A stretch of DNA of 64,000 nucleotides from Leclercia adecarboxylata (GCF_023639785.1 NZ_CP098325.1:1550001-1614000); one strand, 5' to 3'. Shown: positions 22,574 through 31,973, counted from the first letter of the stretch. The notes: generated by a model from the sequence alone, not told the origin. A program made the numbers and translations.

Positions 22574-22625
22574 TTTAAACTTCTTTACATAAGGTAAGGC
22601 TGGTACCGGTCTGCCTTCCTATAAT
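22574..22625 (+). promoter_or_regulatory. ldtD promoter with CpxR-like box
   Basis: A perfect TATAAT lies at 22620-22625 with no recognisable -35. About 32 bp upstream, 22574-22588 read on the minus strand is GTAAA, five bases, TTAAA, one mismatch from the CpxR direct repeat GTAAA-N5-GTAAA. In E. coli, ldtD (ycbB) is induced by the Cpx envelope stress response, so an activator site replacing the -35 makes sense. The assignment is by eye. Confidence 0.5.
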
Positions 22626-22678
22626 GAAGCAAAGCCCCGGTGTTGAGGGCGTGACGTACAGCAAACAGGGGGCAAGGG

Positions 22679-24502
22679 ATGTTGCTGAATAAAATGTATG
22701 GTCGTCAGCTGTCGGCGCTGAGTTTGTGCCTGACGGTTTTAATGGCTCCACTGTTTAATGCCCGGGCCGATGAGCCCGAACTGGTTCCTGTGGACAGTTC
22801 CGCAACCATGGGCGCACAACCTACGTCGCTGTCGCAGCCGCTGGAACAGTCGCCTGCAACGGCCATAATGGCCGGTATCCAGCCGTTACCTGCGGATATC
22901 AATGCCGAACAGCGCCGTCAGGAGCTTCTCGCGGCGCTGCCTGCCGGGTACACCCCGGCGTATCTTAATCAACTTACGCTGCTGTATGCAGCACGCGACA
23001 TGAAGCCCATGTGGGACGACCGTGATGCCGTGCGGGCGTTCCAGCAGCAGCTTGCCGAAGTCGCCATCGCCGGTTTTCAGCCGCAGTTTACCGCCTGGGT
23101 TGAGTTGCTGACACAGCCTGCCGTCACCGGGATGGCGCGTGACGTGGTGCTCTCCGATGCGATGATGGGCTACCTGCAGTTTGTGGCGGGGATCCCGGTC
23201 AACGGCAACCGCTGGCTCTACAGCAATAAACCTTACAAGCTGGCGACGCCGCCGCTGTCGGTGATTAACCAGTGGCAGCTGGCGCTGGATAACGGCACGG
23301 TGCCGCATTTCATTGCCGGGCTTGCGCCGTCGCACCCGCAGTATGCGGTGATGCACCAGTCGCTGCTGCAGCTGGTGGCGGACACTCAGCCCTGGCCGCA
23401 GATACAGAGCACTGCCAAACTGAGCCCCGGGCAGTGGAGCAGCGACGTGCCCGCGTTGCGTGAAATCCTTAAACGCTCCGGCGTGATTGACGGCGGGCCA
23501 AAAATTGCCCTGCCGGGTGACGATCCCCAGAGCGTGGTCGTCAGTCCGTCTGCCCCGGCGGTGGAAAAGAAAAAGAAACCCGTCTCCAGCAAGCCAGCCT
23601 CCTATGACCGGAGTCTGGTTGAGGCGGTAAAAGCCTTCCAGACCAGCCAGGGGCTGGCTGCCGATGGCGTGATTGGCCAGGGAACGCGTGATGCGCTGAA
23701 TATGACTCCTGCACAGCGTGCCGGGGTGCTGGCGCTGAATATCCAGCGCCTGCGTCTGCTGCCGGGAACCTTGTCTACCGGCATCATGGTCAATATTCCG
23801 GCTTTTTCGCTGGTCTATTATCAGAACGGCAGCGAGGTGCTGGCCTCACGGGTAATTGTGGGTCGCCCGGATCGTAAAACGCCGATGATGAGCAGCGCCC
23901 TGAACAACGTGGTGGTCAACCCGCCGTGGAACGTGCCGCCTACGCTGGCGCGCAAAGACATTCTGCCGAAGGTGTGGAACGACCCGGGTTATCTGGAACG
24001 CCACAACTATACGGTGCTGCGCGGCTGGAACAGTAAAGAGGCGATTGATCCCTGGCGCGTAGACTGGGCGACCATCACCCCTGCTAATTTACCCTTCCGC
24101 TTCCAGCAGGCGCCGGGAGCGCATAACTCCCTGGGCCGGTATAAGTTCAACATGCCCAGCTCGGATGCAATCTATCTGCACGATACGCCTAACCACAACC
24201 TGTTCCAGAGGGATGTTCGCGCGCTGAGTTCCGGTTGCGTACGCGTCAATAAGGCGTCAGAGCTGGCAAATATGTTGTTACAGGATGCGGGCTGGAACGA
24301 CACACGTATTTCCGACGCTCTGAAGCAGGGCGACACGCGATATGTGAATATCCGCCAAAATATTCCGGTTAATCTGTACTATCTGACCGCCTTCGTCGGC
24401 AAGGATGGTCGGACCCAGTATCGTACAGATATTTACAATTATGATGAGACTGCCCGGTCTAACACCCAGATTCTGGCCAAAGCCGAGCAATTAATTAGGT
24501 AA
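22679..24502 (+). CDS. ldtD: L,D-transpeptidase LdtD (YcbB)
   Basis: A 607-residue periplasmic L,D-transpeptidase that makes 3-3 (DAP-DAP) crosslinks in murein and allows growth when penicillin-binding proteins are blocked by beta-lactams. A signal peptide ends near ARA-DEP (about residue 30). A peptidoglycan-binding domain with [14 protein letters not shown] lies near 320, and the YkuD catalytic domain follows. It contains HDTPNHNLF and SSGCVRV, with the nucleophile Cys520. The linker before the PG-binding domain is shorter than in E. coli, accounting for the lower length. It sits just upstream of another murein enzyme, mepK. Confidence 0.97.
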   Translation: MLLNKMYGRQLSALSLCLTVLMAPLFNARADEPELVPVDSSATMGAQPTSLSQPLEQSPATAIMAGIQPLPADINAEQRRQELLAALPAGYTPAYLNQLTLLYAARDMKPMWDDRDAVRAFQQQLAEVAIAGFQPQFTAWVELLTQPAVTGMARDVVLSDAMMGYLQFVAGIPVNGNRWLYSNKPYKLATPPLSVINQWQLALDNGTVPHFIAGLAPSHPQYAVMHQSLLQLVADTQPWPQIQSTAKLSPGQWSSDVPALREILKRSGVIDGGPKIALPGDDPQSVVVSPSAPAVEKKKKPVSSKPASYDRSLVEAVKAFQTSQGLAADGVIGQGTRDALNMTPAQRAGVLALNIQRLRLLPGTLSTGIMVNIPAFSLVYYQNGSEVLASRVIVGRPDRKTPMMSSALNNVVVNPPWNVPPTLARKDILPKVWNDPGYLERHNYTVLRGWNSKEAIDPWRVDWATITPANLPFRFQQAPGAHNSLGRYKFNMPSSDAIYLHDTPNHNLFQRDVRALSSGCVRVNKASELANMLLQDAGWNDTRISDALKQGDTRYVNIRQNIPVNLYYLTAFVGKDGRTQYRTDIYNYDETARSNTQILAKAEQLIR

Positions 24503-24680
24503 ATGAAGAAGTTCGGAAAATTCTGGTAGTCCGGATGAGAAAATAAACGGGGCATTGCGGCTGCAAGCCCCGTATTTCCTGGATTGTGGTGCCTTGACGA
24601 TGACAGGTTTGCCCGGTAATGTGCCCTTCGTGCGCTGTAAAGCATCTATACGATAACATTGACCTGTAGACCTGATTACC

Positions 24681-25229
24681 ATGGACAAATTCGACGCAAA
24701 TCGCCGTAAGTTATTGGCGTTAGGTGGCCTTGCGCTGGGCGCTGCCATCTTACCCACGCCATCATTTGCCACACTCTCTACTCCTCGACCACGTATTTTG
24801 ACGCTTAATAACCTGCACACAGGTGAGTCAATCAAAGCTGAATTTTTTGATGGTCGGGGCTATATTCAGGATGAACTGGCCAAGCTGAATCATTTCTTCC
24901 GTGATTTCCGCGCTAATAAAGTCAAAGCCATCGATCCGGGGTTATTCGATCAGCTTTACCGCCTGCAGGGTTTGCTGGGCACCCGCAAACCGGTTCAGCT
25001 CATTTCCGGTTATCGCTCTCTTGATACCAATAATGAATTACGCGCCCATAGCCGCGGTGTAGCGAAAAAAAGCTATCACACCAAAGGTCAGGCGATGGAT
25101 TTTCATATTGAAGGCGTTTCGTTAGCCAATGTTCGCAAAGCTGCGTTATCTATGCGCGCAGGTGGTGTAGGATATTACCCACGTAGCAACTTTGTGCATA
25201 TTGATACCGGGCCATTGCGGCACTGGTAA
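24681..25229 (+). CDS. mepK: Murein endopeptidase MepK (YcbK)
   Basis: A 182-residue M15-family zinc peptidase. E. coli MepK cleaves mDAP-mDAP (3-3) and some 4-3 crosslinks in murein, opposing LdtD-type enzymes. The N-terminus is a twin-arginine signal (NRRKLLALGG, RR at 8-9, hydrophobic run to SFA at 30), implying folded export by Tat. Zinc ligands are visible as H133 and D140 in HTKGQAMDFH and H173 in VHIDTG. The length equals E. coli. The adjacent ldtD makes the bond type this enzyme cuts. Confidence 0.95.
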   Translation: MDKFDANRRKLLALGGLALGAAILPTPSFATLSTPRPRILTLNNLHTGESIKAEFFDGRGYIQDELAKLNHFFRDFRANKVKAIDPGLFDQLYRLQGLLGTRKPVQLISGYRSLDTNNELRAHSRGVAKKSYHTKGQAMDFHIEGVSLANVRKAALSMRAGGVGYYPRSNFVHIDTGPLRHW

Positions 25230-25247
25230 TAACAAATCAGGAGCAGT

Positions 25248-25895
25248 ATGAACTATCGTATTATTCCGGTCACCGCGTTCTCCCAGAACTGTTCGCTTAT
25301 CTGGTGTGAACAAACCAAACTGGCAGCCCTGGTCGATCCCGGTGGCGATGCAGAGAAGATCAAACAGGAAGTCGCTGCCGCTGGCGTGACCTTAATGCAG
25401 ATCCTGCTGACCCATGGCCATCTCGATCACGTGGGGGCCGCGGCTGAGCTGGCGCAGCATTATGGCGTGCCGGTGATTGGCCCGGAAAAAGAAGATGAGT
25501 TCTGGCTGCAGGGGTTACCGGCCCAAAGCCGCATGTTTGGTCTTGATGAATGTCTGCCGCTCACCCCGGATCGCTGGCTGAATGAAGGTGAGAGCGTCAG
25601 CGTGGGTAATGTGACGCTACAGGTCTTACATTGCCCGGGGCATACGCCAGGCCATATCGTCTTCTTTGATAATCAGTCGCGTCTGCTGATTTCCGGCGAC
25701 GTGATCTTCAAAGGCGGCGTAGGGCGCAGTGACTTCCCGCGTGGGGATCATGGTCAGCTGATTCGCTCGATCAAAGAGAAATTATTACCGCTGGGCGATG
25801 ATGTGACCTTTATTTCCGGTCACGGTCCGATGTCGACGCTGGGATACGAACGGCTGCACAACCCGTTCCTGCAGGATGAAATGCCTGTCTGGTAA
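25248..25895 (+). CDS. gloC: Type II glyoxalase-like metallo-hydrolase GloC (YcbL)
   Basis: A 215-residue metallo-beta-lactamase-fold hydrolase of the glyoxalase II type. It hydrolyses S-D-lactoylglutathione and related thioesters. The metal motif THGHLDH gives H56, H58, D60 and H61; further ligands lie in HCPGHTPGH and SGDVIF, and a C-terminal histidine is in SGHGPM. It is 18 bp after mepK with a GGAGCAG ribosome site and is probably cotranscribed, although the functions differ. Detoxification of methylglyoxal links it loosely to mgsA at 61 kb. Confidence 0.94.
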   Translation: MNYRIIPVTAFSQNCSLIWCEQTKLAALVDPGGDAEKIKQEVAAAGVTLMQILLTHGHLDHVGAAAELAQHYGVPVIGPEKEDEFWLQGLPAQSRMFGLDECLPLTPDRWLNEGESVSVGNVTLQVLHCPGHTPGHIVFFDNQSRLLISGDVIFKGGVGRSDFPRGDHGQLIRSIKEKLLPLGDDVTFISGHGPMSTLGYERLHNPFLQDEMPVW

Positions 25896-25905
25896 ATAAG
25901 AATTG

Positions 25906-25934
25906 AAAAAGCCTGCTCAAGCAGGCTTTTTTTT
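25906..25934 (+). terminator. Terminator after gloC
   Basis: AAAAAGCCTGC (25906-25916), loop TCAA, GCAGGCTTTTT (25921-25931) with further T residues. Because the stem is flanked by A and T tracts it could also work for the converging aspC gene. Confidence 0.9.
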
Positions 25935-26008
25935 GCCCGGTGGCGTTAACGCTTGCCCGGGTCTGCGGTGATAATTTTGTCGGCCGGGCAAACGCAGTGC
26001 CGCCCGGC
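25934..26008. repeat. Pair of inverted REP-like palindromes (BIME)
   Basis: Two related units face each other between gloC and aspC. The first (25934-25963) begins GCCCGGTGGCGTTAACGC; the second (25982-26008), read on the minus strand, is GCCGGGCGGCACTGCG then TTTGCCCGGCC. Both share a GCC-GG-GGC head and TTGCCCGG tail and form hairpins. This is the bipartite interspersed element layout, but with a sequence closer to Enterobacter and Klebsiella REPs than the E. coli GCCKGATG type. A third copy lies at 60933-60961. Confidence 0.75.
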
Positions 26009-26015
26009 TCAGGGC

Positions 26016-27206
26016 TTACAGCACAGCCACAATCGCTTCGCACAGTGGTGCCATGTTATCTGGCGTCATACCCGCCACGTTCACACGACCCGATGCTACT
26101 GCATACACGCCAAACTCTTCGCGCAGACGCAGAACCTGCTCTTTAGTCAGGCCGCTGAATGAGAACATGCCGTTCTGCTTGATGATAAAGCTGAAGTCGC
26201 GATCCGCGCCTTTTTCCGCCAGGGTGTTCACGAACAGCTGACGCATGCGCTGGATGCGCTGACGCATATCGTTCAATTCCTGTTCCCAGATGGCGCGCAG
26301 GGCGTCATTGCTGAGAATGGTGGCAACCACAGACGCACCGTGAGCCGGTGGGTTAGAGTAGTTTGCACGAATAACGGATTTCATCTGGCTGAACGCACGT
26401 TCAACGGTCTGCTCATCGGAAGCCACCAGCGTACAGGCGCCTACGCGCTCATTGTACAGACCGAAGTTCTTGGAATAGGAACTGGCAACAATCAGCTCTT
26501 TATGCACTGCTGCGAAAGCGCGCAGACCCTCCGCATCCTCTTCCAGACCACGGGCAAAGCCCTGGTAAGCGAAGTCGAACAGCGGCAGCCAGCCTTTTTC
26601 AACGGAGAGTTTCGCCAGTTGTTCCCACTGTTCCAGCGTCGGATCGATGCCGGTTGGGTTATGGCAGCAGCCGTGGAACAGAACCACATCGCCCGCCTGG
26701 GCTTGGCTCAGGCTGGACAGCAGGCCGTCGAAGTCCAGGGTGTGGTTCGCCGCGTCGTAATAAGCATATTCACGCACTTCCAGACCCGCAGAGTTGAAAA
26801 CGCTCTTGTGGTTCGGCCAGCTCGGGTTGCTCACCCACACGGTTTTAACGCGGGTATTTTTAGCGAGGAAATCCGCCGCCACGCGCAGCGCGCCAGTACC
26901 GCCAGGGGTCTGCGCCGTACGGGCACGTTTATCGCTGACAATCGCGCTGCCTTTGCCGAACAGCAGTTCCTGCGTGCAACGGCCAAATTCCGGAATACCG
27001 TCGATGCCGAGGTAGTTTTTAGTATTTTCATTTTCCAGCAGATACTGCTCAGCTTTTTTAACGCTGGTCAGCACCGGGGTCTTGCCGGTCTCATCTTTAT
27101 AGACACCAATACCCAGGTTAATTTTTCCAGGGCGGTCATCGGCACGAAACAGATCGGCCAGGCCCAGAATAGGGTCGGCAGGGGCGGCGGTAATGTTCTC
27201 AAACAT
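26016..27206 (-). CDS. aspC: Aspartate aminotransferase
   Basis: A 396-residue PLP enzyme of fold type I that interconverts oxaloacetate and glutamate with aspartate and 2-oxoglutarate, and can also act on aromatic amino acids. The Schiff-base lysine is in [15 protein letters not shown], about residue 246. [13 protein letters not shown] and the C-terminal SGRVNVAGM with the substrate-binding arginine are present. It lies downstream of the ompF-locus porin and separated from it by that gene's terminator, so it probably has its own promoter in 27207-27337, an AT-rich stretch where I could not fix the hexamers. Confidence 0.98.
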   Translation of the reverse strand: MFENITAAPADPILGLADLFRADDRPGKINLGIGVYKDETGKTPVLTSVKKAEQYLLENENTKNYLGIDGIPEFGRCTQELLFGKGSAIVSDKRARTAQTPGGTGALRVAADFLAKNTRVKTVWVSNPSWPNHKSVFNSAGLEVREYAYYDAANHTLDFDGLLSSLSQAQAGDVVLFHGCCHNPTGIDPTLEQWEQLAKLSVEKGWLPLFDFAYQGFARGLEEDAEGLRAFAAVHKELIVASSYSKNFGLYNERVGACTLVASDEQTVERAFSQMKSVIRANYSNPPAHGASVVATILSNDALRAIWEQELNDMRQRIQRMRQLFVNTLAEKGADRDFSFIIKQNGMFSFSGLTKEQVLRLREEFGVYAVASGRVNVAGMTPDNMAPLCEAIVAVL

Positions 27207-27337
27207 GACGAAGTTCCATTGTGGTTACGGAAGTGAAATCCGCTATCAGGTTAACGATAGTTCTACAAAATGCCAACCGTTTGCTACAAAAAGCGTGCGG
27301 CTTTTCAAAAGTCGCCATTTTTTGCTTTAAGGCATAA

Positions 27338-27363
27338 AAAAACAGGGCCGAAGCCCTGTTTTT
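27338..27363 (-). terminator. Terminator after the ompF-locus porin
   Basis: AAAAACAGGGC (27338-27348) pairs with GCCCTGTTTTT (27353-27363) around CGAA. On the minus strand the stem has a TTCG loop and runs into six T. Confidence 0.9.
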
Positions 27364-27390
27364 CAGACATATAACAAAGTGGTGTACTGA

Positions 27391-28554
27391 TTAGAACTGG
27401 TAAACGATACCAACAGCTGCCTGGTCGTCGGTCGCCTGACCGGTTGCCGCAGCGTAGTTGTTGTCGTCCAGCAGGTTAAATTTGTACGCAGCGTAGACGT
27501 TCATGTTCTTGTTGAAGTAGTACCATGAACCCACTTCTACGTATTTAACCAGGTCAGCATCGCCGCCCGAGAAGCCAGGACGTGCCAGCAGGTCTTTACC
27601 TTTAGACTGGACGTAGCCCACGGATGGACGCAGACCGAAGTCGAACTGGTACTGAACTACAGCTTCGAAGTTCTGAGTTTTGTTCGCGAAGTTGCTGTCT
27701 GGTTCGCGAGTCATGTTGTAAGTCTGAGCATAAGAAACTGCTGCATAGATGTTGTTCGCATCGTATTTAGCCGCAGTAGCCCATGCTTCAGCGTGGTCAC
27801 CGCCAGCACTCGCGCTGCCGCCAACGATAGTCTGTGGGTTAGTCTGAGCATCGGTACGGTCAGCAGATTCATAACCTGCAGAAATTGCGAAGCCTTCGCC
27901 GAAATCATACTGGACAGCGGTGCTGAAGCCGTCGCCGTTTGCTTTAGCGCCGTTACCGGTCAGGTTAACGGATACTGGCTGGCCGTTGTCAGTAGTTTCA
28001 ACGGTCAGTGGGCTGTTACGATCGTTTTTGCCCTGATACTGCAGCGCGAAGCTCAGGCCATCAACCAGGCCGAAGAAGTTGCTGTTACGGTAGGTCAGCA
28101 GGCCAGTAGAACGACCGTTCATGAAGTTGTCGGTAGCAACCCAGGAGTCGCCGCCCCACTCAACGAACATATCGGTGTAAGCGCCGACGTCATAGATTGC
28201 GCCGTAGTTACGACCGTAGTCGATAGAACCCGCATCACCGAAGTTCAGACCAGCGAACGCCAGACGTGTTCTGGTGCCCTGAGAACCTTCAGTGCTGGAT
28301 GCATCCATGTTGTATTCCCAGTGACCGTAACCAGTGATCTGGTCGTTGATCTGGGTTTCACCTTTAAAGCCGATACGGGCATAGGTGGTGTCTTCGTTAC
28401 CGGTGTCACCGTTGGTGGTCCAGATGTGCTCACCTACAGCCTTACCATAGAAGTCCAGCTTGTTAGCGTTTTTGTTATAGATTTCTGCTGCGTTAGCTGC
28501 ACCGGCTGCCAGCAGGGCAGGGATAACCACTGCCAGGATATTGCGCTTCATCAT
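27391..28554 (-). CDS. ompF: General porin at the ompF locus (OmpN/OmpK37-like barrel)
   Basis: A 387-residue trimeric outer-membrane porin. The signal peptide (MMKRNILAVVIPALLAAG, cut after ANA) and first residues AEIYNK are OmpF-like, and promoter and leader are those of ompF. The barrel is not: HIWTTNGDT, the constriction-loop motif DMFVEWGGD in place of PEFGGD, RPGFSGGDADLVKYVEVG and the C-terminal YAAYKFNLLDDNNY block are patterns I associate with OmpN and Klebsiella OmpK37. A longer loop 4 (about residues 185-215) explains much of its 25 extra residues over E. coli OmpF. It ends in the BAM signal YQF. Position between aspC and asnS is the ompF locus. The family comparison is from memory. 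Confidence 0.85.
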   Translation of the reverse strand: MMKRNILAVVIPALLAAGAANAAEIYNKNANKLDFYGKAVGEHIWTTNGDTGNEDTTYARIGFKGETQINDQITGYGHWEYNMDASSTEGSQGTRTRLAFAGLNFGDAGSIDYGRNYGAIYDVGAYTDMFVEWGGDSWVATDNFMNGRSTGLLTYRNSNFFGLVDGLSFALQYQGKNDRNSPLTVETTDNGQPVSVNLTGNGAKANGDGFSTAVQYDFGEGFAISAGYESADRTDAQTNPQTIVGGSASAGGDHAEAWATAAKYDANNIYAAVSYAQTYNMTREPDSNFANKTQNFEAVVQYQFDFGLRPSVGYVQSKGKDLLARPGFSGGDADLVKYVEVGSWYYFNKNMNVYAAYKFNLLDDNNYAAATGQATDDQAAVGIVYQF

Positions 28555-28775
28555 TATTTATTACCCTCATTGGTTTTTTTATGACACTCGCCACTGCCGT
28601 CAATAAATTCTGTCAATAAATATTTCCGGAACTATTGATGAGAGTTTGGTGTCTTTATGTATCTGACAGGCATCTTTCCATTCAAATAACCGTTTCGCTA
28701 CTCTGAAAGTGCTACAAACCTCAAGAATCGGTTACAATAAGAAAATATGTGTAACTAAATGTGAATTTTAAGGAA
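28555..28775 (-). promoter_or_regulatory. ompF promoter, OmpR-binding region and MicF-target leader
   Basis: Read on the minus strand, this region matches the E. coli ompF control region in detail. The -10 AAAGAT is at 28672-28677 and the -35 TAGCGA at 28695-28700, with a 17-bp spacer. The leader is about 111 nt and ends in GAGGGTAATAAATAATG, the segment paired by MicF RNA in E. coli. Upstream, 28725-28775 is AT-rich with TTTAGTTACACATATTTT and ATTGTAACC, resembling the OmpR F1-F3 boxes. The expected control is activation by low and repression by high phospho-OmpR. Confidence 0.8.
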
Positions 28776-29114
28776 CTTTGTGAGGTACCTCAAAGTTCAG
28801 AGTTGAATGGCGAAAATTAATGCTTCCCTAATTCTATCTATATGAATTGCTTATCTTAATTGTAGATAATGACTTTTTTTATGACCCGAAGCATTAGCGC
28901 ACTATTTTTCTTATCTTTGGAAATAGACATCTGGATAGCCGGGAATTTGCACAGAAAATGTGCTAATGCTTGAGATTTGTATTAGGCGCAATAAGAATAG
29001 GGTTTATTTTGTGTTCAGAGATGTTTCGTGGAAATAAAGCGTAACACTGGAGAGGATCTGACGGGGTTGCACTTTAATAATGCTGACTTTCAACTGACGT
29101 AAGTTGACACTGCA
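28776..29114. other. AT-rich non-coding region between ompF promoter and asnS
   Basis: No gene is supported here. The stretch is clearly more AT-rich than its surroundings. It includes most of an imperfect palindrome (28773-28798) centred on GAGGTACCTC and a 10-bp inverted repeat, AAGCATTAGC (28889-28898) against GCTAATGCTT (28962-28971). In E. coli the distal OmpR site F4 and IHF sites lie at this distance from the ompF start, so part of it is likely regulatory. Confidence 0.5.
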
Positions 29115-29147
29115 GGATAAAATAATGGCCAGCATAAGCTGGCCATT
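29115..29147 (-). terminator. Terminator after asnS
   Basis: AATGGCCAGC (29124-29133), loop ATAA, GCTGGCCATT (29138-29147). On the minus strand it is followed by ATTTTATCC, a moderate T-tract. Confidence 0.8.
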
Positions 29148-29160
29148 GAGTAGGAAGGGA

Positions 29161-30561
29161 TTAGAACGTTGCGCTGCGTGGAGTACGCGGGAATGGAATT
29201 ACATCACGCACGTTCTGAACGCCGGTAACATAGGCAATCAGACGCTCAAAGCCGAGCCCGAAACCGGAGTGTGGCACAGTGCCATAACGACGTAAGTCGC
29301 GATACCACCAGTAGTCCTCTTTATTGAGGCCCATTTCAGCCATGCGTGCATCCAGTACGTCCAGACGCTCTTCACGCTGAGAACCACCGATGATTTCACC
29401 GATGCCCGGGGCAAGCACGTCCATTGCAGCAACGGTTTTGCCGTCTTCATTAAGGCGCATGTAGAAGGCCTTAATGTCTTTCGGATAGTTTTTCACAACC
29501 ACCGGTGCCTTGAAGTGCTTCTCGGCCAGGTAGCGTTCGTGCTCGGAGGAGAGGTCAACGCCCCAGTAAACCGGGTTCTCAAATTGCTGACCGCAGTTTT
29601 CGAGGATCGTCACCGCATCGGTGTAATCCACCTGAGCAAAATCAGCAGAGACGAAACGCTCCAGACGGGCGATGGCATCACTGTCGACGCGCTCGGCGAA
29701 GAATTTCATGTCGTCAGCGCGTTCGGTCAGTACGGCGTTAAAGACGTACTTCAGCATCGCTTCTGCCAGGCCAGCAACGTCATCAAGGTTGGCAAAGGCG
29801 ACTTCCGGCTCCAGCATCCAGAATTCCGCCAGGTGGCGGCTGGTGTTGGAGTTTTCGGCGCGGAATGTCGGGCCAAAGGTGTAGATTTTGGACAGTGCAC
29901 AGGCGTAAGTTTCGCCGTTCAGCTGGCCAGATACGGTCAGGAAGGACTCTTTACCAAAGAAATCTTTGTCGTAGTCCACTTTGCCTTCCGGCGTGCGCGG
30001 CAGGTTTTCCAGGTCCAGGGTAGAGACGCGGAACATCTCGCCAGCGCCTTCAGTATCGGAGGCGGTGATCAGCGGCGTGGAAACCCAGAAGTAACCCTGC
30101 TCGTTAAAGAAACGGTGCAGCGCCTGCGCAAGCGTGTGGCGGACACGGGCCACGGCACCAATCATGTTGGTACGCGGGCGCAGGTGAGCCACTTCACGCA
30201 GATACTCGATACTGTGGCGTTTTGCCGCCATCGGGTAGGTGTCCGGATCTTCAACCCAGCCGGTCACTTCAATTGAGGTGGCCTGCAGTTCATAGCTCTG
30301 ACCCTGGCCCTGGGAGGCCACGATTTTACCGGTGACGACAACGGAGCAACCCGTGGTCAGACGCAGCACTTCCTGATTGTAATTGGGCAGAGAATTATTA
30401 ATAACGGCCTGTACAGGATCAAAGCAGGAACCGTCATAGACGGCGAGGAATGAAAAGCCAGCTTTTGAATCTCGGCGGGTACGCACCCATCCACGCACGG
30501 TGACTTCGCTGTCAACGGTAACGCGGCCCTGGAGTACGTCGGCTACAGGCACAACGCTCAT
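29161..30561 (-). CDS. asnS: Asparaginyl-tRNA synthetase
   Basis: A 466-residue class IIb aminoacyl-tRNA synthetase that charges tRNA-Asn. The N-terminal OB-fold anticodon-binding domain spans about 1-110 ([19 protein letters not shown]). The catalytic core has motif 2 ([21 protein letters not shown]) and motif 3 near the end ([15 protein letters not shown]). The length equals E. coli. It is monocistronic by position, flanked by its own terminator and a 162-bp gap to pncB. Confidence 0.99.
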   Translation of the reverse strand: MSVVPVADVLQGRVTVDSEVTVRGWVRTRRDSKAGFSFLAVYDGSCFDPVQAVINNSLPNYNQEVLRLTTGCSVVVTGKIVASQGQGQSYELQATSIEVTGWVEDPDTYPMAAKRHSIEYLREVAHLRPRTNMIGAVARVRHTLAQALHRFFNEQGYFWVSTPLITASDTEGAGEMFRVSTLDLENLPRTPEGKVDYDKDFFGKESFLTVSGQLNGETYACALSKIYTFGPTFRAENSNTSRHLAEFWMLEPEVAFANLDDVAGLAEAMLKYVFNAVLTERADDMKFFAERVDSDAIARLERFVSADFAQVDYTDAVTILENCGQQFENPVYWGVDLSSEHERYLAEKHFKAPVVVKNYPKDIKAFYMRLNEDGKTVAAMDVLAPGIGEIIGGSQREERLDVLDARMAEMGLNKEDYWWYRDLRRYGTVPHSGFGLGFERLIAYVTGVQNVRDVIPFPRTPRSATF

Positions 30562-30694
30562 AATAGTCTCTCTATGTTGTCCAAAAATAAAATCTGTATC
30601 CCCTTCAATGGGGGGATATCTATGTTACCTGGCATCCGCCATCAGACAAGCAGATTTCGCAATGATAAGAGAAGAAATAGGAAATAAATGAGGG

Positions 30695-30717
30695 AAGGGA
30701 GCACGGCGGGCTCCCTG
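30695..30717 (-). terminator. Possible weak terminator after pncB
   Basis: GGGAGC (30697-30702) pairs with GCTCCC (30710-30715) around seven bases. On the minus strand the stem is followed by TTCCCTC, which is T-poor, so intrinsic termination is doubtful. Confidence 0.4.
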
Positions 30718-30723
30718 ATGAGA

Positions 30724-31926
30724 TTAACTGGCGATTTTAACCTGCGGCAGGTCGAACGCTTTGCGCAGCGCCCGGACGAAGGCTTTGTCATGGCAGATGG
30801 TTTTGCCCGGGCTGTCGGAGAGTTTTGCCACCGGCTTGCCGTTACATTCCACCAGTTTAATGACGATATTCAGCGGTTTTACCTGAGGAATGTCGCAGGT
30901 CAGACGGGTGCCGATCCCAAAGGCCAGGTTTACGCGCGAGGAGAAGTGCCGGTACAAGCCTACCGCTTTTGGCAGGTCGAGATTATCGGAGAAAACCAGC
31001 ACTTTGCTCATGGGGTCGATGCCCAGCTTTTGATAATGGGCGATAGCTTTCTCACCCCACTCCAGCGGATCCCCGGAGTCATGGCGCAGCCCCTGATAGA
31101 CGGATGCGAACTCCGGCCCGAAATCGCGCAGGAAAGCGTCCATGGTAATACAGTCGGTTAAGGCAATGCCAAGCTGGGTAGGGTACTCCGTGAGCCAGGC
31201 CGCCAGCGCCGCACGTTGGCTGGTCGCCAGCTCCGGGCTGATCTGCTGATGCGCCTGGAACCACTCGTGCGCCTGGGTTCCCATTGGCGTCAGGTTCAGG
31301 CGGCGGGCCAAATCGTAATTGCTGGTGCCGACAAACCACGGCTCCTGACGCAGACGCTCAACGATAGCCTGCTGTACTTCCCGGGAGAAACGACGACGGG
31401 TGCCGAAATCCATCAAACGAAAACGTGACATATCCAGCGAGTCGGTGAGTTCAGAGAACCCAACCAGCTTCTGCTCCAGCGTTGCCAGAGCCTGCTCAAC
31501 GCTGGCCTCTGGTGAGCGATAGCGATGCACCAGCTCGCTGATCACGGCCAGCAGCGGCACTTCCCACATGATCACTTCCCGCCATGGACCTTCAAGGCGA
31601 ATATGCAGCTTGCCGTTATCGTTACGGATGTTGACCTGTTTCGGATCGTAGCGGAAATTGCGCAGCCACTGGAGATAATCGTCTTTAAAGAAGGGCAGGC
31701 CGGAAAGCCACTGGAATTCATCATCCTGCAGACGAAGATGCTGCATGGCGTCGACTTGCTCACGGATGGCGTCAGCATAGATCCCCAGCAAATCGTCACC
31801 GCGGCAGCGGAATTCAGCCGCGACCTGTACGTCGTAGTATTGGTGGAAAACGGCTTGCTGCATATGCAGTTTGTACGCGTCGGTATCCAGCAGCGTATGC
31901 AGAACAGGTGAAGCGAATTGAGTCAT
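30724..31926 (-). CDS. pncB: Nicotinate phosphoribosyltransferase
   Basis: A 400-residue enzyme of NAD salvage that joins nicotinate and PRPP, with ATP hydrolysis, to give nicotinate mononucleotide. [34 protein letters not shown] and RHDSGDP are conserved family motifs. The frame extends eight codons upstream, but ATG 31926 gives [19 protein letters not shown], the family N-terminus and E. coli length. A NadR-type operator lies 30 bp upstream. Confidence 0.97.
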   Translation of the reverse strand: MTQFASPVLHTLLDTDAYKLHMQQAVFHQYYDVQVAAEFRCRGDDLLGIYADAIREQVDAMQHLRLQDDEFQWLSGLPFFKDDYLQWLRNFRYDPKQVNIRNDNGKLHIRLEGPWREVIMWEVPLLAVISELVHRYRSPEASVEQALATLEQKLVGFSELTDSLDMSRFRLMDFGTRRRFSREVQQAIVERLRQEPWFVGTSNYDLARRLNLTPMGTQAHEWFQAHQQISPELATSQRAALAAWLTEYPTQLGIALTDCITMDAFLRDFGPEFASVYQGLRHDSGDPLEWGEKAIAHYQKLGIDPMSKVLVFSDNLDLPKAVGLYRHFSSRVNLAFGIGTRLTCDIPQVKPLNIVIKLVECNGKPVAKLSDSPGKTICHDKAFVRALRKAFDLPQVKIAS

Positions 31927-31955
31927 AGGTGCGCAGTAGCATCCTCTCACGGGAG

Positions 31956-31973
31956 CGTTTAGTACAATAAACG
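31956..31973. promoter_or_regulatory. Probable NadR operator of pncB
   Basis: CGTTTA, six bases (GTACAA), TAAACG: an 18-bp perfect-arm palindrome that differs from the NadR consensus TGTTTA-N6-TAAACA only at the outermost base of each arm. It is 30 bp upstream of the pncB start, where repression by NadR in response to NAD is expected from Salmonella and E. coli. Confidence 0.7.

Noticed and set aside
22574..22588. OmpR or PhoP box instead of CpxR before ldtD
   Set aside because: The spacing and GTAAA element fit CpxR better and ldtD has known Cpx control.
26340..27236. 298-residue frame on + opposite aspC
   Set aside because: Antisense shadow; translation resembles no family and aspC is certain.
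28776..29114. A small gene in the ompF-asnS gap
   Set aside because: No frame with a ribosome site and plausible protein; base composition is that of a control region.
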